Shown here piece by piece: positions 15,901-24,249 of a stretch of 38,027 bases of DNA. Source of the stretch: an uncultured Ruminococcus sp. GTDB taxonomy: Bacteria > Bacillota > Clostridia > Oscillospirales > Ruminococcaceae. The stretch lies in NCBI GenBank assembly GCA_937910385.1, contig CALEPT010000167.1:1-38027 (forward strand). The letters run 5' to 3'. The position numbers and the translations under genes were made by a program. Each line of letters begins with the position of its first letter. Positions within the stretch are counted from its first letter, which is position 1. The notes beneath the pieces were generated by a model. That model had not been told where the DNA came from. It saw only the letters and a list, made by a program, of their open reading frames with translations, and searched no databases.

Positions 15901-16107
15901 ACATAAACTGCTTTATGTGCGCCGCACTGATGAGCTCCCTTTTATATTATAGTGAACGTAAAAATAATTTGACGTTCACTATAATATAAGATTTAAAGTG
16001 CCTCGCACATCCGCAAACTAAAGTTTGCTCCGTGCGGATCGGCAAATAGCAAACTCCAAAAGCTTTTGTCGCTTGCTATAATAGTTCGTTTCATAGCCTC
16101 GAACTAT
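15901..16107. repeat. Cluster of five successive palindromes
   Basis: In 207 nt there are ACATAAA/TTTATGT (15901-15918), a perfect 18-bp arm pair TTATATTATAGTGAACGT with its complement (15942-15959, 15972-15989), GCAAACT/AGTTTGC within a wider GTGCG pairing (16004-16036), ATAGCAA/TTGCTAT around a CAAAAGCTTTTG core (16046-16079), and ATAGTTCG/CGAACTAT (16081-16107). The region contains no ORF. It would form a long structured 3' tail on the mRNA of the gene at 16110-16865 before its terminator. It may be an array of intergenic palindromic repeats or a decayed miniature element. Confidence 0.65.
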
Positions 16108-16109
16108 GA

Positions 16110-16865
16110 TCACTTCTCATCGTCCTTTTTATCGAAGGTACCTCTAAGTCTCAGCGGTACGTATTTTTCCTTGTAGTTCTCGAGATAGCTTTCAAGCACC
16201 TCTCGCAGTGACTTCTCTGTTTTCAGCGATAAAATGAACCTCGGCTTGTGTTTCTCTATGCTGTAGTTTATGGACTCGCGCAGCTCCTCCAGACGGACGA
16301 TTATCTGCTTTTCCTGTGCATAATTGCTTATCTTGGAAATTAGATTAGCCGAATACGCAAGGTCGATCACAAATATACCGTAAAAAAATCCTATTCCGAA
16401 CGAAAATGCAAGATTTTTTGAAAGCCATTCAAGAGCTTCAAGAATATGAGGATTTACAAAAAAATAGTACAACGCGCTCAGAAGCATCCAGAAAAAGCTG
16501 TAGAGCGGACAGATGATACCCTTTATATTGCCCCAACAGCTGCTGTAGTCCCACAGCCTTACGTGAGCAGCTGAAAGCATTATCGTTCCCACAAAGTATT
16601 CAAGAGCGGTTATCGCTGCCGCCATGATAATGAAAAGAACAAGTTTGCGCAGCCACAGCTGTTCTATAGGCAGATGTTCCTCTATTTGTGAAAGCAGATA
16701 AAGCAGACAAAGCGCCTCTCCGTAAAGCGGAAGACATGGTCCTGTCAGAAACCCCGGGTTTACCCAATGCTTCTGTGAAACGAACCTTCGATAGAATACC
16801 TCTATTCCCCAGCCTGTCATGCCGCCTACTGCAAACAGAAATGTCACTACAAGAAAATAATTCAT
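16110..16865 (-). CDS. CmpB-type putative ABC transporter permease (DUF1113-like membrane protein)
   Basis: 251 residues with about five or six membrane helices and a cytoplasmic, charged C-terminal tail of about 70 residues (from KISNYAQEK). The N-terminal pattern GWGIEVFYRR, then HWVNPGFLTGPCLPLYG, and later HVRLWDYSSCWGNIKG with ICPLYSFFWM, is that of the family named putative ABC transporter type IV (CmpB). No ATPase partner is adjacent, and actual transport function in this family is not established. The start at 16865 is chosen because GGAGGGGAAA stands just before it and the first helix follows; a frame 28 codons longer lacks such a site. It has its own promoter (16938-16966). Confidence 0.85.
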   Translation of the reverse strand: MNYFLVVTFLFAVGGMTGWGIEVFYRRFVSQKHWVNPGFLTGPCLPLYGEALCLLYLLSQIEEHLPIEQLWLRKLVLFIIMAAAITALEYFVGTIMLSAAHVRLWDYSSCWGNIKGIICPLYSFFWMLLSALYYFFVNPHILEALEWLSKNLAFSFGIGFFYGIFVIDLAYSANLISKISNYAQEKQIIVRLEELRESINYSIEKHKPRFILSLKTEKSLREVLESYLENYKEKYVPLRLRGTFDKKDDEK

Positions 16866-16937
16866 TTTCCCCTCCAAATACTTATTATATTGAGCCTGAC
16901 ATATAAGAGGCAAGTTAAAAACATTGATCCTATGCTT

Positions 16938-16966
16938 ATGATAACACATTTTCTAATTATTTTCAA
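16938..16966 (-). promoter_or_regulatory. Sigma-A promoter of the CmpB-type gene
   Basis: On the minus strand TTGAAA (16966-16961), 17-nt spacer, TATCAT (16943-16938). Confidence 0.7.
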
Positions 16967-16971
16967 CAGGC

Positions 16972-17018
16972 AAAAAAACAGATCTGCCTAAAAAGAAAAC
17001 CTTCCTTGACAGACCTGT
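16972..17018 (-). terminator. Terminator of the LRR-dockerin gene
   Basis: ACAGGTCTGTC and GGCAGATCTGT (minus strand, 17018-17008 and 16988-16978) pair with two wobbles and are followed by a run of T's, about 80 nt past the stop at 17096. Confidence 0.7.
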
Positions 17019-17095
17019 AAGCTATATTTAAGTTGCTTTTGTCTTTAATATAGAATAGTAAAGTTTTGACATGTGATATATGCAGCTTTACCGGC

Positions 17096-18958
17096 TTATT
17101 TCATCGCCCTGTATTGCTGCATTGTAATATTTGAGTCTTTATGTGTCGAAAGATAGGCATAGTATGAAAGTATAGCGGAAGCGTCACGTCCGTCAACTAC
17201 ACCATTTTCGTCAACATCGGAAACCTTTATCTGGATATCACTCATTGGCTCTGCCTGTTGAACAGATGCTTTTGCATAATATGTGAGAACTAACGAAGCA
17301 TCTCTCGCATCAACAACATCGTTAAGGTCAGCATCTCCAAGAAGAAAGTCATCAGTCTTTTCCTGAGCGATAACTGTAAAGGAAAAGACCTGACCCGAAT
17401 TATCCTGAACAGTAATAACTGCCGAGCCGTATCCCGATGGAGTTACATTAATGGTGTTATTCCATGTATTTACCCACACATTCACAATACTATAGTCAGA
17501 AGAACTGACCGATACTGATCCATTTGCAGTATATGAAAGCGAAACTGTCTGATTCAACTCAGAAACATACAAATTACCGCCATTTGAAACTCCGCTCACG
17601 GAGAGAGAAGTTACAGGTGAAGAAGTAGTTGTCGTTGTTGTGGTCGTGGTGGTTGTTGTTGATGTCGTAGTCGTAGAGGTAGTCGTGGTGGTTGTTGTTG
17701 ATGTCGTAGTCGTGGTCGTAGAGGTAGTCGTGGTTGTTGTTGTTGTAATGGACGTTGATGTCTCAAGCACTGTGATGTCAAAGCTCGCTGTATCATAAAG
17801 CACTGCACCTGTATCAGACATCGGAAAATTACTTATCGTTACATATACAGAATATGTTCCGGGCTTAGTCATATCAATAGCGGATGTGTCAACAGCTGCA
17901 GTAAACACTCCGCCCATGGATGAGCCGTCAAAAAGGGGATAGCTGACAGGGAACTGAATCATCTCATTTGTCATGGAGACAATGCTGAGCCCGTCAGTTA
18001 TCTCATCTCCGTTGCTGATATACAGCGTTCCGTATGCGCTGAAAGAACCGCCTTCAAGGACGAGCTCTTCCCCCATATAGTAAGTGGTCTTAGTCGGATA
18101 GTCAACAATAGCGACACTGCCGTCATACCCTATGATACTTGCCCGGGTAGTTGTTACAGCTGTTGTTGTGGTGGTTGTTGATGTTGTAGTCGTGGTCGTG
18201 GAGGTAGTCGTTGTGGTGGTTGTTGACGTCGTAGTCGTGGGCTTTGAGGTAGTTGTAGTAGTGGTTGTTGACGTTGTAGTCGTAGTTGTGGTGGTGGTAG
18301 TTGTAGTTGAAGATGTTATCGGAGCAGAACCAATAGTCGCAAAGTTCTTGCCATATGTGTTCGCATAGGTCTGCGCTGTTGAGCCCGAATATCCATAAAT
18401 AGTTCCGCTGAAGGATGCTGTTGTTACAGTTGAAGAATTACAGATAGTTTCACTTGAACCAACTATTTCACAATCTGCATTCTCTATTGTTATCGAATTC
18501 AAAGACGCACAATTCTTAAAAGCTCCAGAACCGATTATCGTCACACTTGATGGAATCGTTATAGAGGTAAGCCCTGACCCCTGAAATGATAATGCCTCAA
18601 TCGAAGTGACACTATTAGGAATCGTTACAGATGTTATACCAGTTATACCTAAAAAGGCATTTCTTCCGATAGAAGTAACTCCGTAACCGATTTCGATTTC
18701 GGTAATCTGAGTTTTGTAGCTACTCCATGGCACATACGAAGATTGAACCCATGATACCATAGTTCCGCTGCCTGATATAGTAAGCTTTCCATTGTCAAAG
18801 CTCCATGTGAGATCTGTGCCGCAGGTACCTGATGCTGCGGTCTTGTTTTCATATGTAATATCAGTAGGAATATCCGACAGTGATGCCGAAACTTCGGGAA
18901 CTCCCAACAGCATAAAACACATAGCGGCAGATAAAATCAAAGACAGTAATTTTTTCAT
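17096..18958 (-). CDS. Secreted BspA-type leucine-rich repeat protein with Thr-rich linkers and C-terminal dockerin
   Basis: 620 residues. The signal peptide is 1-26 (ends VSA). Residues 50-170 hold LRR_5 repeats of the BspA sort (TSIGRNAFLGITGITSVTIP). A first Thr/Ser linker follows (215-272), then a beta domain (275-400), a second Thr/Ser linker (401-447), an Ig-like/Big-like domain (450-532) and a dockerin (541-605). Both calcium loops are canonical, DADLNDVVD and DVDENGVVD, followed by near-identical RDAS.VLTYYA / RDASAILSYYA helices. The protein has no catalytic module, so it is likely an adhesion or display component of the cellulosome. The start at 18958 is set by AAGGAGAAACTAT. It begins 13 nt after trkH and is probably transcribed with trkAH. 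Confidence 0.92.
   Translation of the reverse strand: MKKLLSLILSAAMCFMLLGVPEVSASLSDIPTDITYENKTAASGTCGTDLTWSFDNGKLTISGSGTMVSWVQSSYVPWSSYKTQITEIEIGYGVTSIGRNAFLGITGITSVTIPNSVTSIEALSFQGSGLTSITIPSSVTIIGSGAFKNCASLNSITIENADCEIVGSSETICNSSTVTTASFSGTIYGYSGSTAQTYANTYGKNFATIGSAPITSSTTTTTTTTTTTTSTTTTTTTSKPTTTTSTTTTTTTSTTTTTTSTTTTTTAVTTTRASIIGYDGSVAIVDYPTKTTYYMGEELVLEGGSFSAYGTLYISNGDEITDGLSIVSMTNEMIQFPVSYPLFDGSSMGGVFTAAVDTSAIDMTKPGTYSVYVTISNFPMSDTGAVLYDTASFDITVLETSTSITTTTTTTTSTTTTTTSTTTTTTTSTTTTSTTTTTTTTTTTTSSPVTSLSVSGVSNGGNLYVSELNQTVSLSYTANGSVSVSSSDYSIVNVWVNTWNNTINVTPSGYGSAVITVQDNSGQVFSFTVIAQEKTDDFLLGDADLNDVVDARDASLVLTYYAKASVQQAEPMSDIQIKVSDVDENGVVDGRDASAILSYYAYLSTHKDSNITMQQYRAMK
17618..17758 (-). repeat. 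Thr-rich linker coding repeat 2
   Basis: Degenerate trinucleotide repeat of ACN codons (Thr with spaced Ser) coding residues 401-447 of the LRR-dockerin protein. Such tracts can change length by slippage in frame. Confidence 0.8.
18143..18316 (-). repeat. Thr-rich linker coding repeat 1
   Basis: Degenerate ACN trinucleotide repeat coding residues 215-272 of the LRR-dockerin protein, separating the LRR from the following beta domain. Confidence 0.8.
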
Positions 18959-18971
18959 ATAGTTTCTCCTT

Positions 18972-20408
18972 TTAACGTTTCCTTGAGGCAAAAAGCATTA
19001 TCAACGGATAGATCTCAAGTCTGCCAAGCAGCATATCAAAGCAGAGCACTATCTTTGAAAATGACGAAAGCTCGCTGAAATTGCCTGCTGAGCCGAATCT
19101 TCCTACGCCGAAGCCTATATTATTCATGCAAGTTATGACAGCCGAAAGCGACTCCTCTATTGAGAATTTGTCAAGTGAGATGAGCAGAAAAGAGACTGCC
19201 AGCAGCATCATAAAAATAATAAAATATGATGTGGTTCCCCTGATAACGTCCTTTTCAACAGGCTTGCCGTCGATCTTTACAGTGGCGACTGCCCGAGGAT
19301 TCGTTATGTATTTCAATTCTTTGATGCCGCTCTTTACGAGTATCATTATACGCGAGACCTTCATGCCGCCTCCTGTAGAACCCGCACAAGCTCCTACAAA
19401 CATCAGAAGCAGCATCAGCGTCTGTGAAAATACAGGCCATTGAGCTGTATCAGCCGTAGCAAATCCGGTCGAAGTGATCGTTGAAGCGGTCATAAAGAAA
19501 GCGTGCCTTATTGCTTCGCCGAAGCTATGATATACCTTCATTACGTTCAGAGTTATCAGCAGGGTAGCTCCTATTATAACACCAAAGTAAGTTCTTACCT
19601 CCTCGTTCTTGTAGGCAAGCGAGAACTTTTTTATCATCATATAATAGTACAGATTGAAATTAACTCCGAACAGGATTATAAACACAGCGATGACCATTTC
19701 TATGTAAACGCTGTTGTAGTGAGCTATACTATCGCTGTATATCGAGAAGCCTCCTGTACCCGCCGATGAGCACGCATGAATGATGCTGTCGTACAGCGGC
19801 ATTCCGCCGATCAGAAGCATTATTACCTCGGATACCGTAAGAGCTATATATATACCGTAAAGTATCCTTGCAGAAAAGCTCGATTTTGACACAAGTCTGC
19901 CGACCTTTGGTCCTGCACACTCTGCCCTCATCATATGCATAGTACGTGAGTCGTTGCTTGACATTATCGCCAGCACGAACATAAGAACTCCCATACCGCC
20001 GAGCCAATGGGTAAATGCTCGCCAGAAAAGGCAGGAACGTGACATTTTCTCAACATCGGCAAGTATTGTTGATCCGGTAGTCGTGAAGCCGGAAACAGTC
20101 TCAAACAGCGCATTGACATAGTTTGGTATCTCGCCGGATATAACGAATGGCAGTGCGCCTATCGCGGACATTGCTATCCACGAGGCAGCAACGCTCACAA
20201 AGCCCTCCATCGAAAAGATCGAGTTGTCTTTAGGTTTTTTAATTGTAAAAATTATTGCTACAGCTATCGTTATCAGGAAAGGAACGCCGAAGGAAGTTAC
20301 AACGTGGCTCTCACCATATATAAATCCTACTATTATGGGCAGAAGCATAGCCAGAGCTACTATTTTAAGTATCTGACCCATAATGTAACCAATCATTTTA
20401 TAATTCAT
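18972..20408 (-). CDS. trkH: Potassium uptake protein TrkH/KtrB (membrane subunit)
   Basis: 478 residues with the four M1-P-M2 repeats of the TrkH/KtrB family. The four filter segments are FTTTGSTI, SSAGTGGFSI, ITSTGFATAD and NNIGFGVG, each with its central Gly. It forms the K+ pathway across the membrane and is gated by the cytosolic RCK protein encoded 20 nt upstream (trkA). GAGGAG lies 12 nt before the ATG. The order trkA-trkH, with a promoter before trkA, makes a two-gene transport unit; unusually the next gene, 13 nt away, codes for an LRR-dockerin surface protein. Confidence 0.95.
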   Translation of the reverse strand: MNYKMIGYIMGQILKIVALAMLLPIIVGFIYGESHVVTSFGVPFLITIAVAIIFTIKKPKDNSIFSMEGFVSVAASWIAMSAIGALPFVISGEIPNYVNALFETVSGFTTTGSTILADVEKMSRSCLFWRAFTHWLGGMGVLMFVLAIMSSNDSRTMHMMRAECAGPKVGRLVSKSSFSARILYGIYIALTVSEVIMLLIGGMPLYDSIIHACSSAGTGGFSIYSDSIAHYNSVYIEMVIAVFIILFGVNFNLYYYMMIKKFSLAYKNEEVRTYFGVIIGATLLITLNVMKVYHSFGEAIRHAFFMTASTITSTGFATADTAQWPVFSQTLMLLLMFVGACAGSTGGGMKVSRIMILVKSGIKELKYITNPRAVATVKIDGKPVEKDVIRGTTSYFIIFMMLLAVSFLLISLDKFSIEESLSAVITCMNNIGFGVGRFGSAGNFSELSSFSKIVLCFDMLLGRLEIYPLIMLFASRKR

Positions 20409-20428
20409 AATGTACCAGCCGCAGCTCC

Positions 20429-21787
20429 TCAGTCAAAAATGTCGCTCAGATCGTGGAAGCCTTTATTTGTAGTTACGACCACGACGCTGTCGTTGAGCTT
20501 GAGACAATCATCACCCTTGGGTATTATAAGATCGTTTCCTCTTACGATACTTGCGATCAGGATACCGCTGCGCAGTTTCAGCTTTTTGAGGGGGATATCA
20601 ACATATTCCTTCTTATCTCTTACAACGAATTCTATCGCCTCAAGTCTCTCATTGACAAGCCTGTAAAGCGTTGTGACGCTGTTTCCGAGAGAATTTTGTC
20701 TTGCACGCACATACTGAAGTATCTGATTTACGGTAATGGTCTTGGGCGAGATAATGCTGTCAAGCGAAAGAGTATCGGAAAGCTGCATCAGCGACATTCT
20801 GTTTACCTTTGTAACGACCTTTTCCACTCCGTTATTTTTTGCAAGGAGCGACAGAAGAATGTTCTCCTCGTCGATACCTGTAAGCGTAACTACGGCATCG
20901 GCATCATAAACACGCTCCTCCGCGAGGATATCGTGGTCAGTTCCGTCTGCGCATGAGATATCCACCTTGTTAAGGCGGTCTGACAGGAGCAGACAGCGCT
21001 CCTTATCTATCTCTATTATCTTGACCTTGACTCCCATTTCTATGAGCTGCTGTGCAAGGTGATAAGCAACTCGTCCTCCGCCTATGAGAACAGCCGATTT
21101 CACACGTTTTTCGCGGTATGCAGCGCTTATGCTCTTGAAAAACTTTACCATATTGCTGTGGGAAGCCGTCATGTGGATCTTATCGCCTGCCCTGAGTATA
21201 AAATTTCCGTTCGGTATAGTGAGCTCATCGCCCCGCTGAACGGCACAGATAAGCACATCAAGTCTCATTCTGCGTGAAAGCTGGCTCAGAGCAACTCCGT
21301 CGAGGATACTGCCGCTGGTTATGCGTATCTCTGCCAGATCCACCCTTCCCTTTGCAAATGATTCTATATTGATAGCCTCCGGATAGCGGAGCACCTTTGC
21401 TATCTCATTTGCTGCATTATAATCCGGATTTACCATCATACTGATACCCAGCTCTTCACGCATAAAAACGAGCTGCTTATCAAATTCGGGACTGCGGACA
21501 CGCGCTACACAGTGGCGTGCTTTCATTTTTTTGGCGATAAGACATGATAGGATATTCACCTCATCAGAATCAGTAACGGCAATGAATATATTTGTCTTAT
21601 CGATATTCGCCTCTTTGAGCACATCGGTTTGCAGGCAATTGCCCGCAATGCCCATTACATCGCAATCATTGATTATCGAGTCGATGAGTTCCTCCTTTTT
21701 GTCTATGACGGTCACGTTATGCTCATCGCTGAGCACCTCAGCGAGGGCGCTGCCGACCTTTCCGCAGCCCACAATAATAATATCCAT
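20429..21787 (-). CDS. trkA: Trk system potassium transport regulator TrkA (double RCK)
   Basis: 452 residues made of two RCK_N-RCK_C units. The first nucleotide-binding motif is GCGKVGSALAE (residues 8-18) with an acidic DKK strand end; the second, near residue 230, reads GGGRVAYHLAQQL with EIDKERC. Two TrkA_C lobes follow the two folds (ending IPNGNFILRAGD and IPKGDDCLKLND). It binds NAD(H) or ATP/ADP and gates TrkH. The start at 21787 is preferred to the one 9 codons upstream because GGAGG precedes it and MDIIIVGCGKVG is the family N-terminus. It is expressed from the promoter at 21856-21884. Confidence 0.95.
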   Translation of the reverse strand: MDIIIVGCGKVGSALAEVLSDEHNVTVIDKKEELIDSIINDCDVMGIAGNCLQTDVLKEANIDKTNIFIAVTDSDEVNILSCLIAKKMKARHCVARVRSPEFDKQLVFMREELGISMMVNPDYNAANEIAKVLRYPEAINIESFAKGRVDLAEIRITSGSILDGVALSQLSRRMRLDVLICAVQRGDELTIPNGNFILRAGDKIHMTASHSNMVKFFKSISAAYREKRVKSAVLIGGGRVAYHLAQQLIEMGVKVKIIEIDKERCLLLSDRLNKVDISCADGTDHDILAEERVYDADAVVTLTGIDEENILLSLLAKNNGVEKVVTKVNRMSLMQLSDTLSLDSIISPKTITVNQILQYVRARQNSLGNSVTTLYRLVNERLEAIEFVVRDKKEYVDIPLKKLKLRSGILIASIVRGNDLIIPKGDDCLKLNDSVVVVTTNKGFHDLSDIFD

Positions 21788-21855
21788 AATTCCTCCGATA
21801 TATATTAATGCCATATCCGGGCACTACACCCCGTAAGGCATAATCACTCAAAATA

Positions 21856-21884
21856 ATTATACTGCTGCAGTTTGCTTTTGTCAA
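21856..21884 (-). promoter_or_regulatory. Sigma-A promoter of trkA-trkH (and probably the LRR-dockerin gene)
   Basis: On the minus strand TTGACA (21884-21879), 17-nt spacer, TATAAT (21861-21856). Confidence 0.85.
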
Positions 21885-21946
21885 TAGAAAAAAGGTAAAT
21901 ATTCCCTGTATATGACAGTTCGCCGTAACTTGCCCAAAACCGCCTT

Positions 21947-22705
21947 TCAGAAAACATCACCGAGCATTATACTGGGATCTGAATATTTTCCGTTTTCAAA
22001 ATCTGTCTTACGGCATTCAAAAGTGATATCTCCCCCTGTTTGCGCTTCGGGAATGAGAAAGCTAAGAGCATCTTCCGTATATTCGCATTCAAGCCCGAGC
22101 TTTTCTTCAAACAGACAGCGTATCTCATCGGCAAATTTATCGAGAGTTTCGCTGAATTCTTGATCTGCAGACTTCCCCGAAGCTCTGCCGCGTTTGGCTT
22201 TGACAGATATCCTTATTTTATCGTCAGCAGCTTTTGACGAAATATATATCTTTTTACATCTGCCGTCAGCAAGCAGAGCTCTTCTGACAAAGCTAAGCAT
22301 GAAAAATGTAAGCAGCTCTCTGTTGCAGCGAAACGCACGGTCAGCCTTTCCCGATGTATATACCGTACACTTCCCTGACATCACTTCATTGCAGCACCGC
22401 GCAAAATCTTCGATGAATTCATCTGTACCGATAAGGTCCAGTTCCCGGTCATCAAGCGAAGCGGCATCTGCAAGAGCAGTTCCGAGTCTTACCATTCGCA
22501 TGAGTCTCCTGCACATTGCCGAGATATTCTCGGTAAGCGCAGCTGTTTTGGCATCCGCATTCTTTTTTAAAATATCATCAAGTATCTCGCATGCCGCAGA
22601 TATACCCGTAACGGCATACCTGACCGAGCTGTCGCTGTACTTGAGATAATCCGCTGTAAAAGAATTCTCAAAAAAGCTTCTCATCTCATCATTATTATAT
22701 TTCAT
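21947..22705 (-). CDS. Hypothetical protein resembling a degenerate sensor histidine kinase
   Basis: 252 residues, cytoplasmic, with no membrane helix. The N-terminal half is helical (SSVRYAVTGISAACEILDDI, then SAMCRRLMRMVRLGTAL), arranged like the dimerisation helices of a histidine kinase, but the phosphoacceptor His is absent. The second half contains RELLTFFMLSFVRRALLADG followed by KKIYISSKAADDKIRISVKA, which recalls the N-box helix and following strands of HATPase_c, but without the conserved Asn and with no DxGxG. No recognisable catalytic residue remains. It lies 160 nt upstream of trkA in the same direction. AGAGG precedes the ATG. The kinase resemblance is my reading of the pattern; the safest call is hypothetical. 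Confidence 0.7.
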   Translation of the reverse strand: MKYNNDEMRSFFENSFTADYLKYSDSSVRYAVTGISAACEILDDILKKNADAKTAALTENISAMCRRLMRMVRLGTALADAASLDDRELDLIGTDEFIEDFARCCNEVMSGKCTVYTSGKADRAFRCNRELLTFFMLSFVRRALLADGRCKKIYISSKAADDKIRISVKAKRGRASGKSADQEFSETLDKFADEIRCLFEEKLGLECEYTEDALSFLIPEAQTGGDITFECRKTDFENGKYSDPSIMLGDVF

Positions 22706-22896
22706 TTCCGTTTTCCTCTCGTAATTTAATATAAAAGAGTTTATAATATTATTATACTACAATTCCATTAAAAATAAAAGACTTATTTTCAATAAATCTC
22801 CGGCATCATAAGTAACAAAATTACATTCCGAATTAGAGTCCGGTTTGTTAATTTTTTACATTTCCTTAATTTTCTGTTATTTTTTTATCTAACCTC

Positions 22897-22925
22897 TTGA
22901 AAAAATTTCCTGTTTGGGTTATAAT
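22897..22925 (+). promoter_or_regulatory. Sigma-A promoter of gap
   Basis: TTGAAA (22897-22902), 17-nt spacer, TATAAT (22920-22925); a TAGGAGGT ribosome-binding site follows 19 nt later. Confidence 0.8.
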
Positions 22926-22957
22926 AGATGTATAAATTATTTAGGAGGTAATTTCCA

Positions 22958-23995
22958 ATGTCAGTTAAAGTTGCTATTAATGGTTTCGGCCGTATCGGTC
23001 GTCTCGCTTTCAGACAGATGTTCGGTGCTGAGGGCTACGAGGTAGTTGCTATCAACGACCTTACAAAGCCTTCCATGCTCGCTCATCTTCTCAAGTACGA
23101 TACAGCACAGGGCGGTTATGCAGGAAAGATCGGTGAGAATCTTCACACTGTAGAGGCTGATGATGAAGCCGGAACGATCACTGTTGACGGCAAGACTCTT
23201 CAGATTTACGCTAAGGCTAACGCTGCAGAGCTTCCTTGGGGCGAGATCGGCGTTGACGTTGTTCTCGAGTGCACAGGCTTCTACTGCTCTAAGGACAAGT
23301 CTCAGGCTCACATCGATGCCGGCGCTAAGAAGGTCGTAATTTCTGCTCCCGCAGGCAACGATCTCCCCACTATCGTTTACAGCGTTAATGAGAAGACTCT
23401 CACAACCGATGATAAGATCATCTCTGCTGCTTCATGCACAACTAACTGCCTCGCTCCTATGGCTAAGGCTCTCAACGACTATGCTCCTATCCAGAGCGGT
23501 ATCATGAGCACTATCCATGCTTATACAGGCGATCAGATGATCCTCGACGGTCCTCACAGAAAGGGTGACCTCAGAAGAGCTCGCGCAGGCGCTGCTAACA
23601 TCGTTCCTAACTCAACAGGTGCTGCTAAGGCAATCGGTCTTGTTATCCCTGAGCTCAACGGCAAGCTCATCGGCTCTGCTCAGAGAGTTCCCGTTCCGAC
23701 AGGCTCTACAACTATCCTTACAGCTGTTGTTAAGGGCGAGAATGTTACTAAGGAAGGCATCAATGCTGCAATGAAGGCTGCTGCTTCCGAGTCCTACGGC
23801 TACAACGAGGATCAGATCGTATCTTCTGACGTAATCGGCATGAAGTACGGTTCTCTCTTCGATGCTACTCAGACAATGGTTTCCGAGATCGGCAACGGTC
23901 TTTACGAGGTTCAGGTAGTTTCTTGGTACGACAATGAGAATTCTTACACATCACAGATGGTAAGAACTATCAAGTACTTCGCAGAGCTTGGCTAA
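22958..23995 (+). CDS. gap: Glyceraldehyde-3-phosphate dehydrogenase (type I)
   Basis: 345 residues, normal for the family. NAD-binding GFGRIGR (9-15), catalytic Cys in SAASCTTNCLAPM (near 158), the partner His in STIHAYTGDQ, and the C-terminal SWYDNENSYTSQM are all present. It converts glyceraldehyde 3-phosphate to 1,3-bisphosphoglycerate in glycolysis. TAGGAGGTAATTTCCA before the ATG is an excellent ribosome-binding site, and the codon set is strongly biased (GCT, CTC, AAG, GGC), as expected for one of the most highly expressed genes. It stands alone between a promoter and a perfect terminator. Confidence 0.98.
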   Translation: MSVKVAINGFGRIGRLAFRQMFGAEGYEVVAINDLTKPSMLAHLLKYDTAQGGYAGKIGENLHTVEADDEAGTITVDGKTLQIYAKANAAELPWGEIGVDVVLECTGFYCSKDKSQAHIDAGAKKVVISAPAGNDLPTIVYSVNEKTLTTDDKIISAASCTTNCLAPMAKALNDYAPIQSGIMSTIHAYTGDQMILDGPHRKGDLRRARAGAANIVPNSTGAAKAIGLVIPELNGKLIGSAQRVPVPTGSTTILTAVVKGENVTKEGINAAMKAAASESYGYNEDQIVSSDVIGMKYGSLFDATQTMVSEIGNGLYEVQVVSWYDNENSYTSQMVRTIKYFAELG

Positions 23996-24015
23996 TAACC
24001 GATAAATGCAATATT

Positions 24016-24044
24016 AAAGGCGGTTCTTAATGAACCGCCTTTTT
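24016..24044 (+). terminator. Terminator of gap
   Basis: A perfect 11-bp stem AAAGGCGGTTC / GAACCGCCTTT (24016-24026, 24032-24042) with loop TTAAT and TTTTT tail. Confidence 0.92.
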
Positions 24045-24145
24045 GCTGTTACGCACAATATATCTCAACGCCCGGGGACGGTATTGCTTGCATAACCCCC
24101 GAAAACAGCAATGATTCAGCGATAATTATGCAAAAGCGTCGGTTC

Positions 24146-24174
24146 TTGACTTATCTTATACTCTGTGTTATAAT
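24146..24174 (+). promoter_or_regulatory. Sigma-A promoter of the DUF3048 / rhodanese-TtcA genes
   Basis: TTGACT (24146-24151), 17-nt spacer, TATAAT (24169-24174). Confidence 0.82.
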
Positions 24175-24249
24175 AATGAAAGTTGACATTTCGTTAAAAT
24201 TCGACCCGAAATGATATTTTCTACAAATAAGAAGAGAAAGGATCACCTC

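Noticed and set aside
18132..18368. Valine-rich + strand ORF opposite the Thr linker
   Set aside because: It is the complement of ACN repeats read as GTN codons; no start signal, no plausible protein.
24060..24145. GC-rich stretch after gap considered as a riboswitch
   Set aside because: No recognisable aptamer, and it lies upstream of the promoter at 24146, so it would not be in the downstream mRNA.
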